Shown: piece after piece, positions 7,865 to 17,388 of the stretch
Layout of the letters: each line of letters begins with the position of its first letter
Numbering within the stretch: position 1 is the stretch's first letter
Origin: ELB16-189 sp018266435
GTDB taxonomy: Bacteria > Bacteroidota > Bacteroidia > Cytophagales > Cyclobacteriaceae
Length of the DNA stretch: 64,000 nt
Reading direction: 5' to 3'
Assembly (NCBI GenBank): GCA_030123525.1
Contig: CP126125.1
Coordinates: 1,860,001 to 1,924,000 of the forward strand
Made by a program: the position numbers and the translations under genes
Notes under the pieces: model-generated
What the model saw: only the letters and a program-made list of their open reading frames with translations
The model's database searches: none
Told to the model about the DNA's origin: nothing

Positions 7865-9247
7865 ATGAACGAGCGGATAGTAATATTAGGAGCAGGAGAA
7901 AGCGGAACAGGTGCAGCACTTTTGGCTAAAACCAAAGGCTATGACATTTTTGTTTCTGATCAAGGAGTAATTAAAGAAAAATATAAAAACGAACTACTCT
8001 CCAATAAGATTGAATTTGAAGAAGGGAAACATTCCGAAGATAAAATACTTTCAGCCCACACAATAATTAAAAGCCCGGGCATTGCAGATAAGTCCGCAAT
8101 TATTAAAAAAGCAAAATCAGCCGCTATCCCCGTAATTGATGAAATTGAATTTGCATTTCAGTTTTTGAAAGGGAAAATAATCGCCATTACCGGAACAAAC
8201 GGGAAAACCACCACCACACTGCTCACCTACCATCTGCTGTGCGAAGCAGGTATAAATGTGGCGTTGGCAGGCAATGTGGGAGAAAGTCTGGCAAAGAAAG
8301 TGGCCCACGGGCAACATGACTGGTATGTGGTTGAAGTCAGCAGTTTTCAGTTAGACGGAACCAAAACATTTAGACCAGACATTGGTATTTTACTCAACAT
8401 CACCCCCGATCATTTGGATCGCTACGAATACCAGATGCAAAACTATATCGATTCAAAATTTAAGTTGGTACAAAAGATGTTGCCTGCCGATCAATTCATC
8501 TATTATTCAGATGACCAGGTAATAGCAAAAGAAGTGGCAAACCGAAAAATCATACCTGCTACGCTGGCTATTTCATTAAAAAATGATTCAGCCAGTGCTT
8601 ATTATGATGGACGAGAAATGCAGTTCAGCATTGGGAAGAATAAATTTTCAGTAGCTCAGCAAGACACCACACTTAAAGGCCCGCACAACCTGATCAACAC
8701 CATGTGTGCCGTAACGGCTGCCAGTCTGGCGGGAGCATCTTTTGATCAAGTCAGGATTGCACTGAAGACATTTAAAAATGCTCCACACCGGTTGGAGTCG
8801 GTTGGTGTAATTAACGGAGTAGAGTTTGTCAATGATTCCAAGGCTACTAATGTAGACTCGGTTGTGTATGCATTGGGAAGTTACAATGGCCCGCTGGTAT
8901 GGATTGCCGGTGGAATTGATAAAGGAAATGACTACAAGATGATTGAAGAGGCAGTGAAAAAAAAGGTACGCACGTTGATCTGCCTGGGAAAAGACAATTC
9001 AAAACTCCACCAGGCATTTGATGATGTGGTAAAAGAAATTTATGAAACACAAAGTGTGAAAGAACTGGTGAGAATGGCTTTACAGTCGGCAAAAAAGGGA
9101 GACGTAGTTTTGCTTTCACCCGCTTGTGCCAGTTTTGATTTGTTTAAAAACTATGAAGACCGGGGAAATCAATTTAGGGAAGCCGTTGTGGAATTGGTGA
9201 GGGAGTTTGAGTCTAAGGGTATTAAGAATTCAGAATACAGAGCATAG
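7865..9247 (+). CDS. murD: UDP-N-acetylmuramoyl-L-alanine--D-glutamate ligase
   Basis: MurD adds D-glutamate to UDP-MurNAc-L-alanine. The ATG at 7865 gives 460 residues opening with the Rossmann-like MNERIVILGAGESGTGAA; the longer open frame upstream overlaps mraY and is not expected to be used. The P-loop GTNGKTTT begins at residue 110, NITPDHLDRY near 180 and the C-terminal SPACASFDLF near 425 are family signatures. The last codons overlap the left arm of a perfect 12-bp inverted repeat that bounds the next relic, so the final residues NSEYRA may have been replaced by that insertion. Confidence 0.96.
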   Translation: MNERIVILGAGESGTGAALLAKTKGYDIFVSDQGVIKEKYKNELLSNKIEFEEGKHSEDKILSAHTIIKSPGIADKSAIIKKAKSAAIPVIDEIEFAFQFLKGKIIAITGTNGKTTTTLLTYHLLCEAGINVALAGNVGESLAKKVAHGQHDWYVVEVSSFQLDGTKTFRPDIGILLNITPDHLDRYEYQMQNYIDSKFKLVQKMLPADQFIYYSDDQVIAKEVANRKIIPATLAISLKNDSASAYYDGREMQFSIGKNKFSVAQQDTTLKGPHNLINTMCAVTAASLAGASFDQVRIALKTFKNAPHRLESVGVINGVEFVNDSKATNVDSVVYALGSYNGPLVWIAGGIDKGNDYKMIEEAVKKKVRTLICLGKDNSKLHQAFDDVVKEIYETQSVKELVRMALQSAKKGDVVLLSPACASFDLFKNYEDRGNQFREAVVELVREFESKGIKNSEYRA

Positions 9248-9534
9248 AGTATGGAGAGAAGAGAATCAGCTCAATCGTTTAGCAACTTGATTGTTAGTCA
9301 TAAGACTTACCAATTAGTATTTGGTGTTCATAAAATGACAAAGTGCTTCCCCAATCAAGAGCTGTATGAGCCTACTTCACAAGTAAATCGTGTAGAAGGT
9401 TTTAAGAAGCAGGGAATGAAGGATAAACTAAAACACTTCAACTACTCGAAACAATTAATGACTGGTACTATTGAGGGGAGAAGGATTTTTGGAGGTACAC
9501 ATAAAAGCATTTAATAAATGAATATTCTGAATTC
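9226..9534. mobile_element. Possible inverted-repeat-bounded insertion carrying a four-helix-bundle relic
   Basis: GAATTCAGAATA at 9226-9237 has a perfect inverted copy TATTCTGAATTC at 9523-9534. Between them lies only the truncated four-helix-bundle ORF. The left arm sits inside the 3' end of murD. No transposase or target duplication is evident, so mobility is an inference from the structure and from the similar layout around 1015-1471. Confidence 0.35.
9251..9514 (+). pseudogene. Truncated four-helix-bundle (23S IVS-type) protein
   Basis: The 87-residue ORF aligns by eye to four-helix-bundle proteins, which are usually about 120 residues: SFSNLIVSHKTYQLVFGVHK matches the SFxxLxVWxKAxxLVxxVY start, FPNQELYEPTSQV matches the FPxxExYGLTSQ segment, and EGFKKQGMKDKLKHFNYSK matches NIAEGFxRxxxKDKxxFxNIA. 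The conserved AAVSxxxNIA part between them is deleted and the C-terminal helix is absent. It sits between murD and ftsW. It is the second such relic in this cluster; a residual function cannot be excluded. Confidence 0.6.
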
Positions 9535-9547
9535 CTAAAAAGAGAAT

Positions 9548-10726
9548 ATGAGACTAAGTAAAATAAAGCAATGGCTTGACGACAACCTGCAGGGCGACCG
9601 CGTGATTTGGGCGGTTGTGTTTATGCTTTCGTTGATCAGCATATTGGTAGTGTATAGCTCGGTTGGTTCTCTGGCGTTTAGAAAAACCACATCGGCCGAG
9701 TGGTATTTGCTTAAGCACACGTCCATGATTTTTCTTGGCTTGGCTGCCATGTGGGTTGCCCACAAAATTGATTACCGGTACTACTCCAAGCTTTCCCGTT
9801 TTGCCTTGTGGCTGAGTGTTCCGTTACTGCTTTATACGCTTAAGTTTGGGGTGAGCATTAACGATGCATCGCGGTGGATCAAGGTTCCTATTTTCGGATC
9901 ATTCCAACCGTCTGACTTTGCTAGCCTGGCCCTGATCATAAACCTGGCCAGTATGCTTTCCAAAAAGCAACAGAATATCGAAGACATCAAAGAAACACTC
10001 ATCCCCATGTTGTTATGGTGTGGAGCGATTTGCGGGTTGATCGCGCTGACCAATCTTTCAAGTGCTGTGTTGTTGTTTGCCACGTGCATGCTGGTAATGT
10101 TCATTGGCCGGGTGCCGATTAAGTATTTGGCAATGCTGGTATTGGTTGGGTTATTGGCCGGAGCCGTAGCGTTGAAGTTTGGTGTACGCGGGGAAACGGC
10201 CAAGCACCGGGTGATGAGTTTTATCAATGGTACAGAACTTCCCTTTCAGGCCAAGCAAGGAAGAATAGCTGTAGCCACAGGCGGAATAATTGGCAAAGGA
10301 CCGGGCAACAGCGAGCAGCGCAACATTCTGCCCGAACCATTTTCAGATTTTATCTATGCTATTGTAATTGAAGAATATGGATTAATCGGTGGCATTACGG
10401 TGCTGATTCTTTACTTAGTCCTTTTGCACCGGGGAATGAAAGCCGCGTATAACAGCGAACGAGCTTTCGGAGGACTGCTTTCAGCGGGGCTCAGTTTCGA
10501 TTTAGTTTGTCAGGCCATGGTGAACATGGGTGTGGTAGTAGGGTTAGGACCGATCACGGGTCAACCCTTACCCCTGGTAAGTATGGGGGGTACAGCTATG
10601 ATTTTTACAGGAATATCAATAGGAATTATTTTGAGTGTAAGCCGTGGTGAGCAAGAAGAAAACTGGGGGCAGGAAACCTCAGCTCATGAAGCAGATAATA
10701 AAAACGTACAAGCAAAAGCAGCATAA
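9548..10726 (+). CDS. ftsW: Septal peptidoglycan polymerase FtsW (SEDS family)
   Basis: FtsW is the SEDS glycosyltransferase that polymerises septal glycan from lipid II with its partner PBP FtsI. The 392-residue protein has about ten transmembrane helices. Family landmarks are the DASRWIKVPIFGSFQPSDFA region near residues 100-120, PEPFSDFIYAI near 263 and the C-terminal PLPLVSMGGTAM near 345. The C-terminus is a short hydrophilic tail. Position between murD and murG is the standard dcw order, which favours FtsW over RodA. Confidence 0.95.
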   Translation: MRLSKIKQWLDDNLQGDRVIWAVVFMLSLISILVVYSSVGSLAFRKTTSAEWYLLKHTSMIFLGLAAMWVAHKIDYRYYSKLSRFALWLSVPLLLYTLKFGVSINDASRWIKVPIFGSFQPSDFASLALIINLASMLSKKQQNIEDIKETLIPMLLWCGAICGLIALTNLSSAVLLFATCMLVMFIGRVPIKYLAMLVLVGLLAGAVALKFGVRGETAKHRVMSFINGTELPFQAKQGRIAVATGGIIGKGPGNSEQRNILPEPFSDFIYAIVIEEYGLIGGITVLILYLVLLHRGMKAAYNSERAFGGLLSAGLSFDLVCQAMVNMGVVVGLGPITGQPLPLVSMGGTAMIFTGISIGIILSVSRGEQEENWGQETSAHEADNKNVQAKAA

Positions 10727-10774
10727 TGATATACCAAATTGAGAATTTGAAAGCTGGCATCAGACTACAATAAG

Positions 10775-11887
10775 TTGAATATAAAACAACCATATCGCCT
10801 AATCATTAGCGGAGGAGGAACCGGAGGACACATCTTCCCGGCTGTTTCCATCGCCAATAAATTTAAAGAGCGCCACCCCAATGCCGAGATTCTTTTTGTT
10901 GGGGCAAAAGGAAGAATGGAAATGGTGCGTGTGCCCGAAGCCGGTTATGCAATCATTGGCTTGTGGATCAGTGGGCTTCAACGCAAGCTCACACTTTCAA
11001 ATTTACTGTTCCCATTCAAACTAATCAGCAGCTATTGGAAAGCCAATTCAATTATAAAAAGATTTAAACCCAATGTGGTAATTGGTACGGGCGGATATGC
11101 CAGCGGACCCATCATGCTCGCAGCTACCCGAAGAAAGATACCGTCACTCATTCAAGAACAAAATTCATATGCCGGATTAACCAACAAACAGTTGGCGGGT
11201 AAAGTGCAGCGCGTGTGTGTGGCCTATGCCGGAATGGAAAAATATTTTCCGAAAGAGACATTGTTACTTACCGGAAACCCCGTGCGCAAAGATTTGCTAG
11301 ACATCAACTCCAAAAGAGAGCGTGCACTGGCCTACTTTGCTTTTAACTCAGACGAGCGAACATTGCTGGTGCTGGGTGGTAGTCTGGGAGCGCGAACGAT
11401 TAACGAAAGCATGCTGAGTAACATCGACAAACTCATTGATACTCCCGTGCAAGTGATCTGGCAAACAGGCAAACATTATTTTGAACAAATCAAAGCGCAG
11501 ACCAATGGCAAAGTCTTGCGAAAGATTCGCATCCATGATTTTATTCAACACATGGACATGGCCTATGCAGCGGCCGATGTGGTAATCTCCCGCTCAGGTG
11601 CTTTGGCAATCTCAGAATTATGCCTGGCAAAAAAGCCAAGTATTCTCGTGCCTTCACCCAACGTAGCCGAAGACCACCAAACAAAAAATGCCATGGCATT
11701 GGTACACGAGAATGCCGCACTACTAGTGAGCGATGCCCAGGCCAATGACGAGTTAGTACCCACAGCTTTGAAACTTTTGTTTGACGAACAAAAATGCAAT
11801 GAACTCAGTAAAAATATTTCGGCTTTGGCCAAACCCAATGCCACCGAAGAAATTGTAGATGAAATTGAAAAACTAATTACCGGATGA
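10775..11887 (+). CDS. murG: UDP-GlcNAc--lipid I N-acetylglucosaminyltransferase
   Basis: MurG adds GlcNAc to lipid I to form lipid II on the inner face of the membrane. The 370-residue protein has the family's GGGTGGH loop at residues 13-19, GTGGYASGP near 105, and the C-terminal SRSGALAISE and PSPNVAEDHQTKNA donor-binding motifs. No in-frame ATG precedes the GGGTGGH loop, so the TTG at 10,775 is taken as the start. Its TGA overlaps the murC ATG by four bases. Confidence 0.96.
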   Translation: MNIKQPYRLIISGGGTGGHIFPAVSIANKFKERHPNAEILFVGAKGRMEMVRVPEAGYAIIGLWISGLQRKLTLSNLLFPFKLISSYWKANSIIKRFKPNVVIGTGGYASGPIMLAATRRKIPSLIQEQNSYAGLTNKQLAGKVQRVCVAYAGMEKYFPKETLLLTGNPVRKDLLDINSKRERALAYFAFNSDERTLLVLGGSLGARTINESMLSNIDKLIDTPVQVIWQTGKHYFEQIKAQTNGKVLRKIRIHDFIQHMDMAYAAADVVISRSGALAISELCLAKKPSILVPSPNVAEDHQTKNAMALVHENAALLVSDAQANDELVPTALKLLFDEQKCNELSKNISALAKPNATEEIVDEIEKLITG

Positions 11888-13263
11888 ATTTAAAAGACTA
11901 CAACAATATTTACTTCCTTGGCATTGGCGGCATCGGCATGAGCGCACTGGCACGTTGGTTTAAACATACCGGACTACGGGTAGCCGGATATGACCGCACG
12001 GCTACTCCGCTTACGCAAGACCTGGCGGAAGAAGGCATGGAAATTCATTTTGAAGATAAAGTAGAATTTATTCCCGGGTACCTTGCCAAAGAAAACACAC
12101 TCGTAGTTTACACCCCGGCTATTCCAAAGGATCATAAAGAATACCATTATTTAAAAGAGCAAGGATTTACCATAGTCAAACGCTCAGAAGTGCTGGGCAT
12201 GCTTACTAAAAATTATAAAACCGTAGCCGTGGCTGGTACCCACGGAAAGACTACCACCTCATCGCTCATTGCTCATATAATAAAGAGCGCACGAAAAGAC
12301 ATGGTCGCTTTTCTCGGAGGCATCACTTCAAATTATGAATCCAACCTGGTGATGAATGGAAAAGTAAATGAGCACACCATTATGGTGGCTGAAGCCGATG
12401 AATTTGACCGCTCATTTTTGAGACTCTTTCCTGAAATGGCCGTAGTTACTTCTGCCGATGCCGACCACTTAGATATTTACGGAGACCACCTGCAAATGCT
12501 TTCGGCTTACAAAGAGTTTATCCATCAAGTAAACAAAGGCGGATACTTGGTCATTCATGAATCGATAGCTGTGCTTGCCAATGAAAAAAAGCAAATAACG
12601 ATAGAAACTTACGGCACCACCCGGGGACAATTTTTTGCCAGCAACATTAAAACACAACATGGGTTTTTTGAATTTGATCTCAACGGCCCCGGCCTGAAGA
12701 TCGAGAATATCCAGCTTGGTGTCCCCGGTTTTCATAACATGGAAAATGCCATAGCAGCCAGTATGATTGCCATGAAACTGGGTATTGAAGACAGTGTGAT
12801 CAAACAAGCCCTTGCCTCATTTAATGGCGTGAAACGCAGGTTTGAGTTTATCATCCGCAGCGAAAAAAATATTTTCATCGATGACTATGCCCATCATCCC
12901 ACAGAAATAGAAGCTTTTTTAAAATCGTTGAAATCCATGTATCCCGAAAAGAAAATTACCGTGGTGTTTCAGCCTCATCTGTTTACACGCACCCGTGACT
13001 TTGCCGAAGGATTTTCAAAAAGCCTGAGCCTGGCCGATGAGTTGTTGTTGCTGGATATTTATCCGGCACGTGAACAGCCAATCCCCGGGATAACGAGCGA
13101 TATGCTTTTTAAAGACATTACCAGCCCGGTCAAGATTCGCTGCACAAAAAAGGATGTGATTCAAAAACTGGACGCCTTGAATATTGAAGTGCTGGCTACT
13201 GTAGGGGCAGGAGACATTGATACCCTGGTGAAACCAATCAAAGAAATGCTGAAAAGAAAATGA
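11884..13263 (+). CDS. murC: UDP-N-acetylmuramate--L-alanine ligase
   Basis: MurC makes the first peptide bond of the peptidoglycan stem, adding L-alanine to UDP-MurNAc. It has 459 residues, an N-terminal GIGGIGMSALA nucleotide loop at 13-23, the P-loop GTHGKTTTS from residue 118, and DDYAHHPTEI near 335. The start overlaps the murG stop (ATGA) and the stop overlaps the ftsQ start (ATGA), indicating coupled translation across murG-murC-ftsQ. Confidence 0.97.
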   Translation: MNLKDYNNIYFLGIGGIGMSALARWFKHTGLRVAGYDRTATPLTQDLAEEGMEIHFEDKVEFIPGYLAKENTLVVYTPAIPKDHKEYHYLKEQGFTIVKRSEVLGMLTKNYKTVAVAGTHGKTTTSSLIAHIIKSARKDMVAFLGGITSNYESNLVMNGKVNEHTIMVAEADEFDRSFLRLFPEMAVVTSADADHLDIYGDHLQMLSAYKEFIHQVNKGGYLVIHESIAVLANEKKQITIETYGTTRGQFFASNIKTQHGFFEFDLNGPGLKIENIQLGVPGFHNMENAIAASMIAMKLGIEDSVIKQALASFNGVKRRFEFIIRSEKNIFIDDYAHHPTEIEAFLKSLKSMYPEKKITVVFQPHLFTRTRDFAEGFSKSLSLADELLLLDIYPAREQPIPGITSDMLFKDITSPVKIRCTKKDVIQKLDALNIEVLATVGAGDIDTLVKPIKEMLKRK

Positions 13264-14024
13264 CGTGGAAACTGAACATACGCAGAGAAGCAACGGTGGT
13301 CGCATCACTGATTGGACTCATGTTTTTGATTTCGTTTGCCGAACGAAAACAAGAAGCCATAGTATGCAACGATATTATTATTGAACTGGATAACCTCAAC
13401 GAAAATCATTTCCTGGACGAAGCCGATGTGCTCAAGTTAGTAGAAAACTCAGGTATCCCGGTTAAAGGAAATAATATTCAACGCATTAACCTGAAAGAGA
13501 TTGAACAAAAATTAATGACCGACAAACACATAGCCGAGGCACAGTTATTCACCGACTTAAAAGGATACTTGACTGTAAAAGTCACTTTGCGCAGGCCTAT
13601 TGCCCGCCTGGTTCAACAAGATGCTCCCGATGCATACATTGCAGAAGACGGTACCATAATGCCCATGAGCGAAAAATATACGTCACGCGTGTTGCTGTTA
13701 AGTGGAGCGTATGTTAAGCATTTGCTCGAAAGCCGGGATTTATCAACGACCGATGATGGAAAACAAATTCTCGAGATGATTGAATTTGTCAATACCGACA
13801 AATTTTGGAAAGCTCAGGTAGCCCAAATGGACATTAACAGTACCGGAAGGATTACAATTTACCCGCAAGTAACCGGACAGAAAGTAGAGTTTGGAAAAGT
13901 CGAAGACATAGAAACCAAATTTGAAAAACTGATGATTTTTTACAAACGTATTTTACCCCAGCGCGGCTGGACAAAATATGAACGAGTGAATTTGGAATAC
14001 GAAGGACAAGTAATAGCTGAATAA
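13260..14024 (+). CDS. ftsQ: FtsQ-like cell division protein
   Basis: A 254-residue bitopic protein with one N-terminal transmembrane helix (about 13-27) and an extracytoplasmic region holding a POTRA-like segment (about 40-110, with FLDEADVLKLVENSG) followed by a beta domain (PIARLVQQ onward). FtsQ recruits the FtsL/FtsB subcomplex to the septum. Sequence conservation in this family is weak, so topology and gene order between murC and ftsA carry much of the call. The start overlaps murC. Confidence 0.88.
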   Translation: MTWKLNIRREATVVASLIGLMFLISFAERKQEAIVCNDIIIELDNLNENHFLDEADVLKLVENSGIPVKGNNIQRINLKEIEQKLMTDKHIAEAQLFTDLKGYLTVKVTLRRPIARLVQQDAPDAYIAEDGTIMPMSEKYTSRVLLLSGAYVKHLLESRDLSTTDDGKQILEMIEFVNTDKFWKAQVAQMDINSTGRITIYPQVTGQKVEFGKVEDIETKFEKLMIFYKRILPQRGWTKYERVNLEYEGQVIAE

Positions 14025-14092
14025 CAATAAATGGAAATACATCATTTTTTTAACAACAATAAACTGAACAACCAACCACTAACTTAAATAAT

Positions 14093-15400
14093 ATGGAAAA
14101 TGAAAAAATAGTAGTCGGCCTTGATATTGGTACCACAAAAATTTGTGCCATTGTAGGTCGTAAAAATGAATTTGGAAAATTGGAAGTGCTGGGCATGGGC
14201 AAGGCCGAGAGTGAGGGAGTGATCAAAGGCATTGTCGCCAACATTGAGAAAACAGTCTTTGCCATTAACAAAGCCATTAAAGAAGCCAGCGACATGAGCG
14301 GCATTGATATTGGTGTAGTGAATGTGGGCATAGCCGGTCAGCACATCCGCAGCAGCATTCATCACGGCAGCATCACGCGCACATCTAATGACGAAGAGGT
14401 GAGCATTGAAGATGTTAACCGCCTGACAGAAGACATGTACCGTATCGTGATTCCGCCCGGCAGCGAGATCATTCACGTAATGCCACAAGATTACATTGTT
14501 GATTATGAAGAAGGAATTAAAGACCCCGTAGGCATGAGCGGTGTGAAACTGGAAGCTGATTTTCACATCATCACCGCACAAACCAGCGCGATCAACAACA
14601 TCAACAAGTGTGTGAGAAGAACAGGTTTGGAAATTGAGGATTTGATTCTTGAGCCGCTCAGTTCCAGCCTGGCTGTGTTGAGCGAAGAAGAAAAAGAAGC
14701 AGGGGTATGCCTGATTGATATTGGAGGTGGTACGACCGACATAGCTGTTTTTCATGACAGCATCATCCGCCACACCGCAGTGATTCCATTCGGTGGAAAT
14801 ATCTTGACAGCCGATATTCAAGACGGATTGAAGGTAATGGTTAAGCAAGCCGAACAATTGAAGACGCGCTTCGGAAAAGCCATTGCTGAAGAAGCAAGCC
14901 AGAATGAAATTGTTTCAATTCCAGGAATTAGAAACCGCACCGCCAAAGAAATTTCTGTGAAGGCGTTGAGCAGCATCATTCAAGCACGTATGGAAGAGAT
15001 TATTGAAATGGTACACACAGAAATTATCAATTCAGGTTATGAGAGTAAGCTGGCAGGCGGAATTGTGATTACGGGTGGTGGTGCACAGTTGGCTTGCTTA
15101 AAACAATTAGTGGAATATATGACCGGCATGGATGTGCGCATCGGTTACCCTAATGAACACCTGGGCAAGAGCAAACTGGAAACCGTGAAGAGCCCGATGT
15201 ATGCTACAGCCGTAGGCTTGGTATTGGCCGGTTTCCGCTCACTGGATGAACGAGAAGAGCGCTACCGCGAAAAAATGGCAGAAACAAAACCAAATGTGAA
15301 AACAAAAAAACCTAATCCTACTTCCGATTTCTTTGCCAGCATTTTGCAGAAGACGAAGGGATTGCTAATCGATGACCTGAGTGATAAAAATGAGTACTGA
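14093..15400 (+). CDS. ftsA: Cell division actin-like protein FtsA
   Basis: FtsA is an actin-family ATPase that tethers FtsZ filaments to the membrane and signals to the septal synthases. The 435-residue protein has the phosphate-1 loop GLDIGTTKI at 9-17, the phosphate-2 loop IDIGGGTTDIAVF near 208-220 and the adenosine motif GGIVITGGGAQL near 323. The C-terminus continues about 50 residues past the core and ends with an amphipathic-looking FFASILQKTKGLLIDDL, the expected membrane-targeting helix. It is directly upstream of ftsZ. Confidence 0.96.
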   Translation: MENEKIVVGLDIGTTKICAIVGRKNEFGKLEVLGMGKAESEGVIKGIVANIEKTVFAINKAIKEASDMSGIDIGVVNVGIAGQHIRSSIHHGSITRTSNDEEVSIEDVNRLTEDMYRIVIPPGSEIIHVMPQDYIVDYEEGIKDPVGMSGVKLEADFHIITAQTSAINNINKCVRRTGLEIEDLILEPLSSSLAVLSEEEKEAGVCLIDIGGGTTDIAVFHDSIIRHTAVIPFGGNILTADIQDGLKVMVKQAEQLKTRFGKAIAEEASQNEIVSIPGIRNRTAKEISVKALSSIIQARMEEIIEMVHTEIINSGYESKLAGGIVITGGGAQLACLKQLVEYMTGMDVRIGYPNEHLGKSKLETVKSPMYATAVGLVLAGFRSLDEREERYREKMAETKPNVKTKKPNPTSDFFASILQKTKGLLIDDLSDKNEY

Positions 15401-15467
15401 CACTTTACCTATAAATTTTTAAACGAACACAAACAATTTTTTAAACAACCGCTAAATACATAAAATC

Positions 15468-17084
15468 ATGTTTGAAACAGGATCATACAAATTTGATCTG
15501 CCAAAGCACCACAAGTCCATTATTAAAGTAGTGGGCATTGGGGGCGGAGGCAGCAACGCGGTGAACCACATGTACAAGCTGGGCATCAAGGATGTTGAGT
15601 TTGTAGTGGCCAACACCGACCTGCAGGCACTGAATAGTAGCCCCGTGCCGCACAAACTTCAACTTGGAGCCACACTCACCGAAGGTTTAGGATGTGGCGC
15701 AAACCCCGAAGTAGGCCGAGCAGCCGCACAAGAAAGCAAAGATCAGATACGCGAAATGCTGACCGGCACAAAAATGATTTTTGTAACGGCCGGTATGGGC
15801 GGTGGCACCGGCACTGGCGCTGCACCCGTAATCGCTAAGATTGCCAAAGACATGGATATCCTCACAGTGGGAATTGTAACGGTGCCGTTCGGGTTTGAGG
15901 GTAAGAAAAAACTTACTCATGCCGAGTTAGGAATTGAAGCCATGCGCGCAAGTTGTGATACAGTGCTTGTCATTCTAAATGATAAGCTTCGCGAAATCTA
16001 TGGCAACCTCGCCATCGGTCAGGCTTTTGGTGAAGCTGACAACGTGCTGACCACTGCAGCAAAAGGAATAGCCGAGATCATTACACTGGCAGGCTACGTC
16101 AATGTTGACTTTCAGGATGTGCGTACCGTCATGCTCAATGCCGGTGCGGCCGTAATGGGTTCTGCCGAAACCCGTGGCGACAACCGGGCAGTCAAAGCCG
16201 CGCAGCAAGCATTGGCATCGCCTTTACTTGATAGCCGCGATATCATGGGAGCAAAGAAAATTTTATTGTCAATCATATCGGGCGAAGAAGCAGAACTGCA
16301 AATGGATGAGTTGACAACCATCACCGAATACATCCAACAACAGGCAGGTGATGAAGCAGAAGTAATTTTTGGCCATGGCGTAGACAGCACACTGGCCGAC
16401 CGTATTCGTGTAACGGTTATTGCAACGGGATTTTTCAGCGAAGGGAAAATGTCAAAAAAGATCACTGATAAAAAAGTGCATGAATTAGACCGCTCGCAGA
16501 TTCCGTTATTTGAATCAACCGATAACTCAGTAAACCAACGAGTGGTTGAAATCGAGTTGAAAACAAAAGACGATGACGACCGCCCCACTCTCAGCGATAA
16601 AGATAATTCAACCGTAGAAAAACCGGTCATCCAAAAGCCAACGGATAAACCCGTGCTAAATAAGCCCGAAGAACAAGTTGAGCAGCCGAAGGAAGAACGC
16701 ACTTATGTTTTTCAAAACCCCTCAGCGAAAGATGATGAGGGCGATGAAAGCCTCTTTGCCGAAGACGAAGAATTTAAAGTAGGCAACGAGGTAGCGGCTG
16801 ACCAGGTAATCAATGACGAAGGCTTGATGGAAGTGCGCAAAACCAAAGAACGGCTGGAGCAACAAGCCAAAGAACGCAGAGAAAAACTGAAAGCCAATAA
16901 AAAACATGAAATGACCAAAGAAGAATTTAATGAAAAATGGGCATTGCCGGCTTATTTGCGCAGAGGTATGAAGGTAGACGGTAACCTGCCACACTCCTCC
17001 GAACCTTTTATCTCACGCTACAACTTAAATGATGACAATAATTTATTGGGCAACAATAAGTTTTTACATGACAATGTGGATTGA
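15468..17084 (+). CDS. ftsZ: Cell division GTPase FtsZ
   Basis: FtsZ polymerises into the division ring. The 538 residues contain the nucleotide-binding GGGGSNAV at 25-32, the tubulin signature GGGTGTGAAP near 111-120 and the T7 loop region near 205 (NVDFQDVRTVM). After about residue 325 comes an unusually long acidic, Lys/Glu-rich linker, then a conserved C-terminal WALPAYLRRGMKV peptide around 491-503 in the position of the FtsA-binding tail. About 35 residues follow this peptide, so it is not at the extreme terminus, as often seen in Bacteroidota. Last gene of the dcw cluster. Confidence 0.97.
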   Translation: MFETGSYKFDLPKHHKSIIKVVGIGGGGSNAVNHMYKLGIKDVEFVVANTDLQALNSSPVPHKLQLGATLTEGLGCGANPEVGRAAAQESKDQIREMLTGTKMIFVTAGMGGGTGTGAAPVIAKIAKDMDILTVGIVTVPFGFEGKKKLTHAELGIEAMRASCDTVLVILNDKLREIYGNLAIGQAFGEADNVLTTAAKGIAEIITLAGYVNVDFQDVRTVMLNAGAAVMGSAETRGDNRAVKAAQQALASPLLDSRDIMGAKKILLSIISGEEAELQMDELTTITEYIQQQAGDEAEVIFGHGVDSTLADRIRVTVIATGFFSEGKMSKKITDKKVHELDRSQIPLFESTDNSVNQRVVEIELKTKDDDDRPTLSDKDNSTVEKPVIQKPTDKPVLNKPEEQVEQPKEERTYVFQNPSAKDDEGDESLFAEDEEFKVGNEVAADQVINDEGLMEVRKTKERLEQQAKERREKLKANKKHEMTKEEFNEKWALPAYLRRGMKVDGNLPHSSEPFISRYNLNDDNNLLGNNKFLHDNVD

Positions 17085-17155
17085 ATTCAAAATTTAAAAT
17101 TCATGATTCTAAATTCGAGAAACACAACATTTATTTGAATTGAGAATTTTGAATC
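17083..17155. repeat. AT-rich inverted repeat directly at the ftsZ stop
   Basis: The GAATTCAAAATTTAAAATTC stretch at 17,083-17,102 is mirrored by an inverted copy at 17,137-17,155, with ATTCAAAAT/ATTTTGAAT perfect. The left arm begins inside the ftsZ stop codon. The remaining bases up to the cyclase gene hold only the terminator at 17,319; no gene is apparent in this roughly 300-base gap. Confidence 0.45.
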
Positions 17156-17318
17156 TAACGATATGGCATATCCGGCACGACTGGTTTTACTCCATTCGTA
17201 GTGGTTGTTGGAAGTAATATTTTTTGCCGGTGCTGGTGTGCCTTCTTACTCGGTTGGAGAATTGTAAAATGCAGTAACTATATTTTTTGCTGCGCTGACC
17301 GACAGGTTTTTTAAACTG

Positions 17319-17350
17319 AAAAGCCCCGACACTACAGTCGGGGCTTTTTG
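17319..17350. terminator. Intrinsic terminator after the dcw cluster
   Basis: AAAAGCCCCGAC and GTCGGGGCTTTT form a 12-bp stem around a six-base loop, with T-runs on the plus strand and, by symmetry, on the minus strand. It lies between ftsZ (+) and the convergent cyclase gene (-), so it can serve both directions. Confidence 0.9.
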
Positions 17351-17388
17351 TTAAAGCAACCGGAGAGTGTGAAACGTTTATTCTGTTG

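Noticed and set aside
14084..14857. Long minus-strand ORF (257 codons) opposite ftsA
   Set aside because: It is fully antisense to the well-supported ftsA gene, with a composition expected from a shadow frame (His/Asn-rich) and no recognisable domain.
16112..16702. Minus-strand ORF (196 codons) opposite ftsZ
   Set aside because: Ser-rich antisense shadow of the FtsZ linker; no start context or domain.
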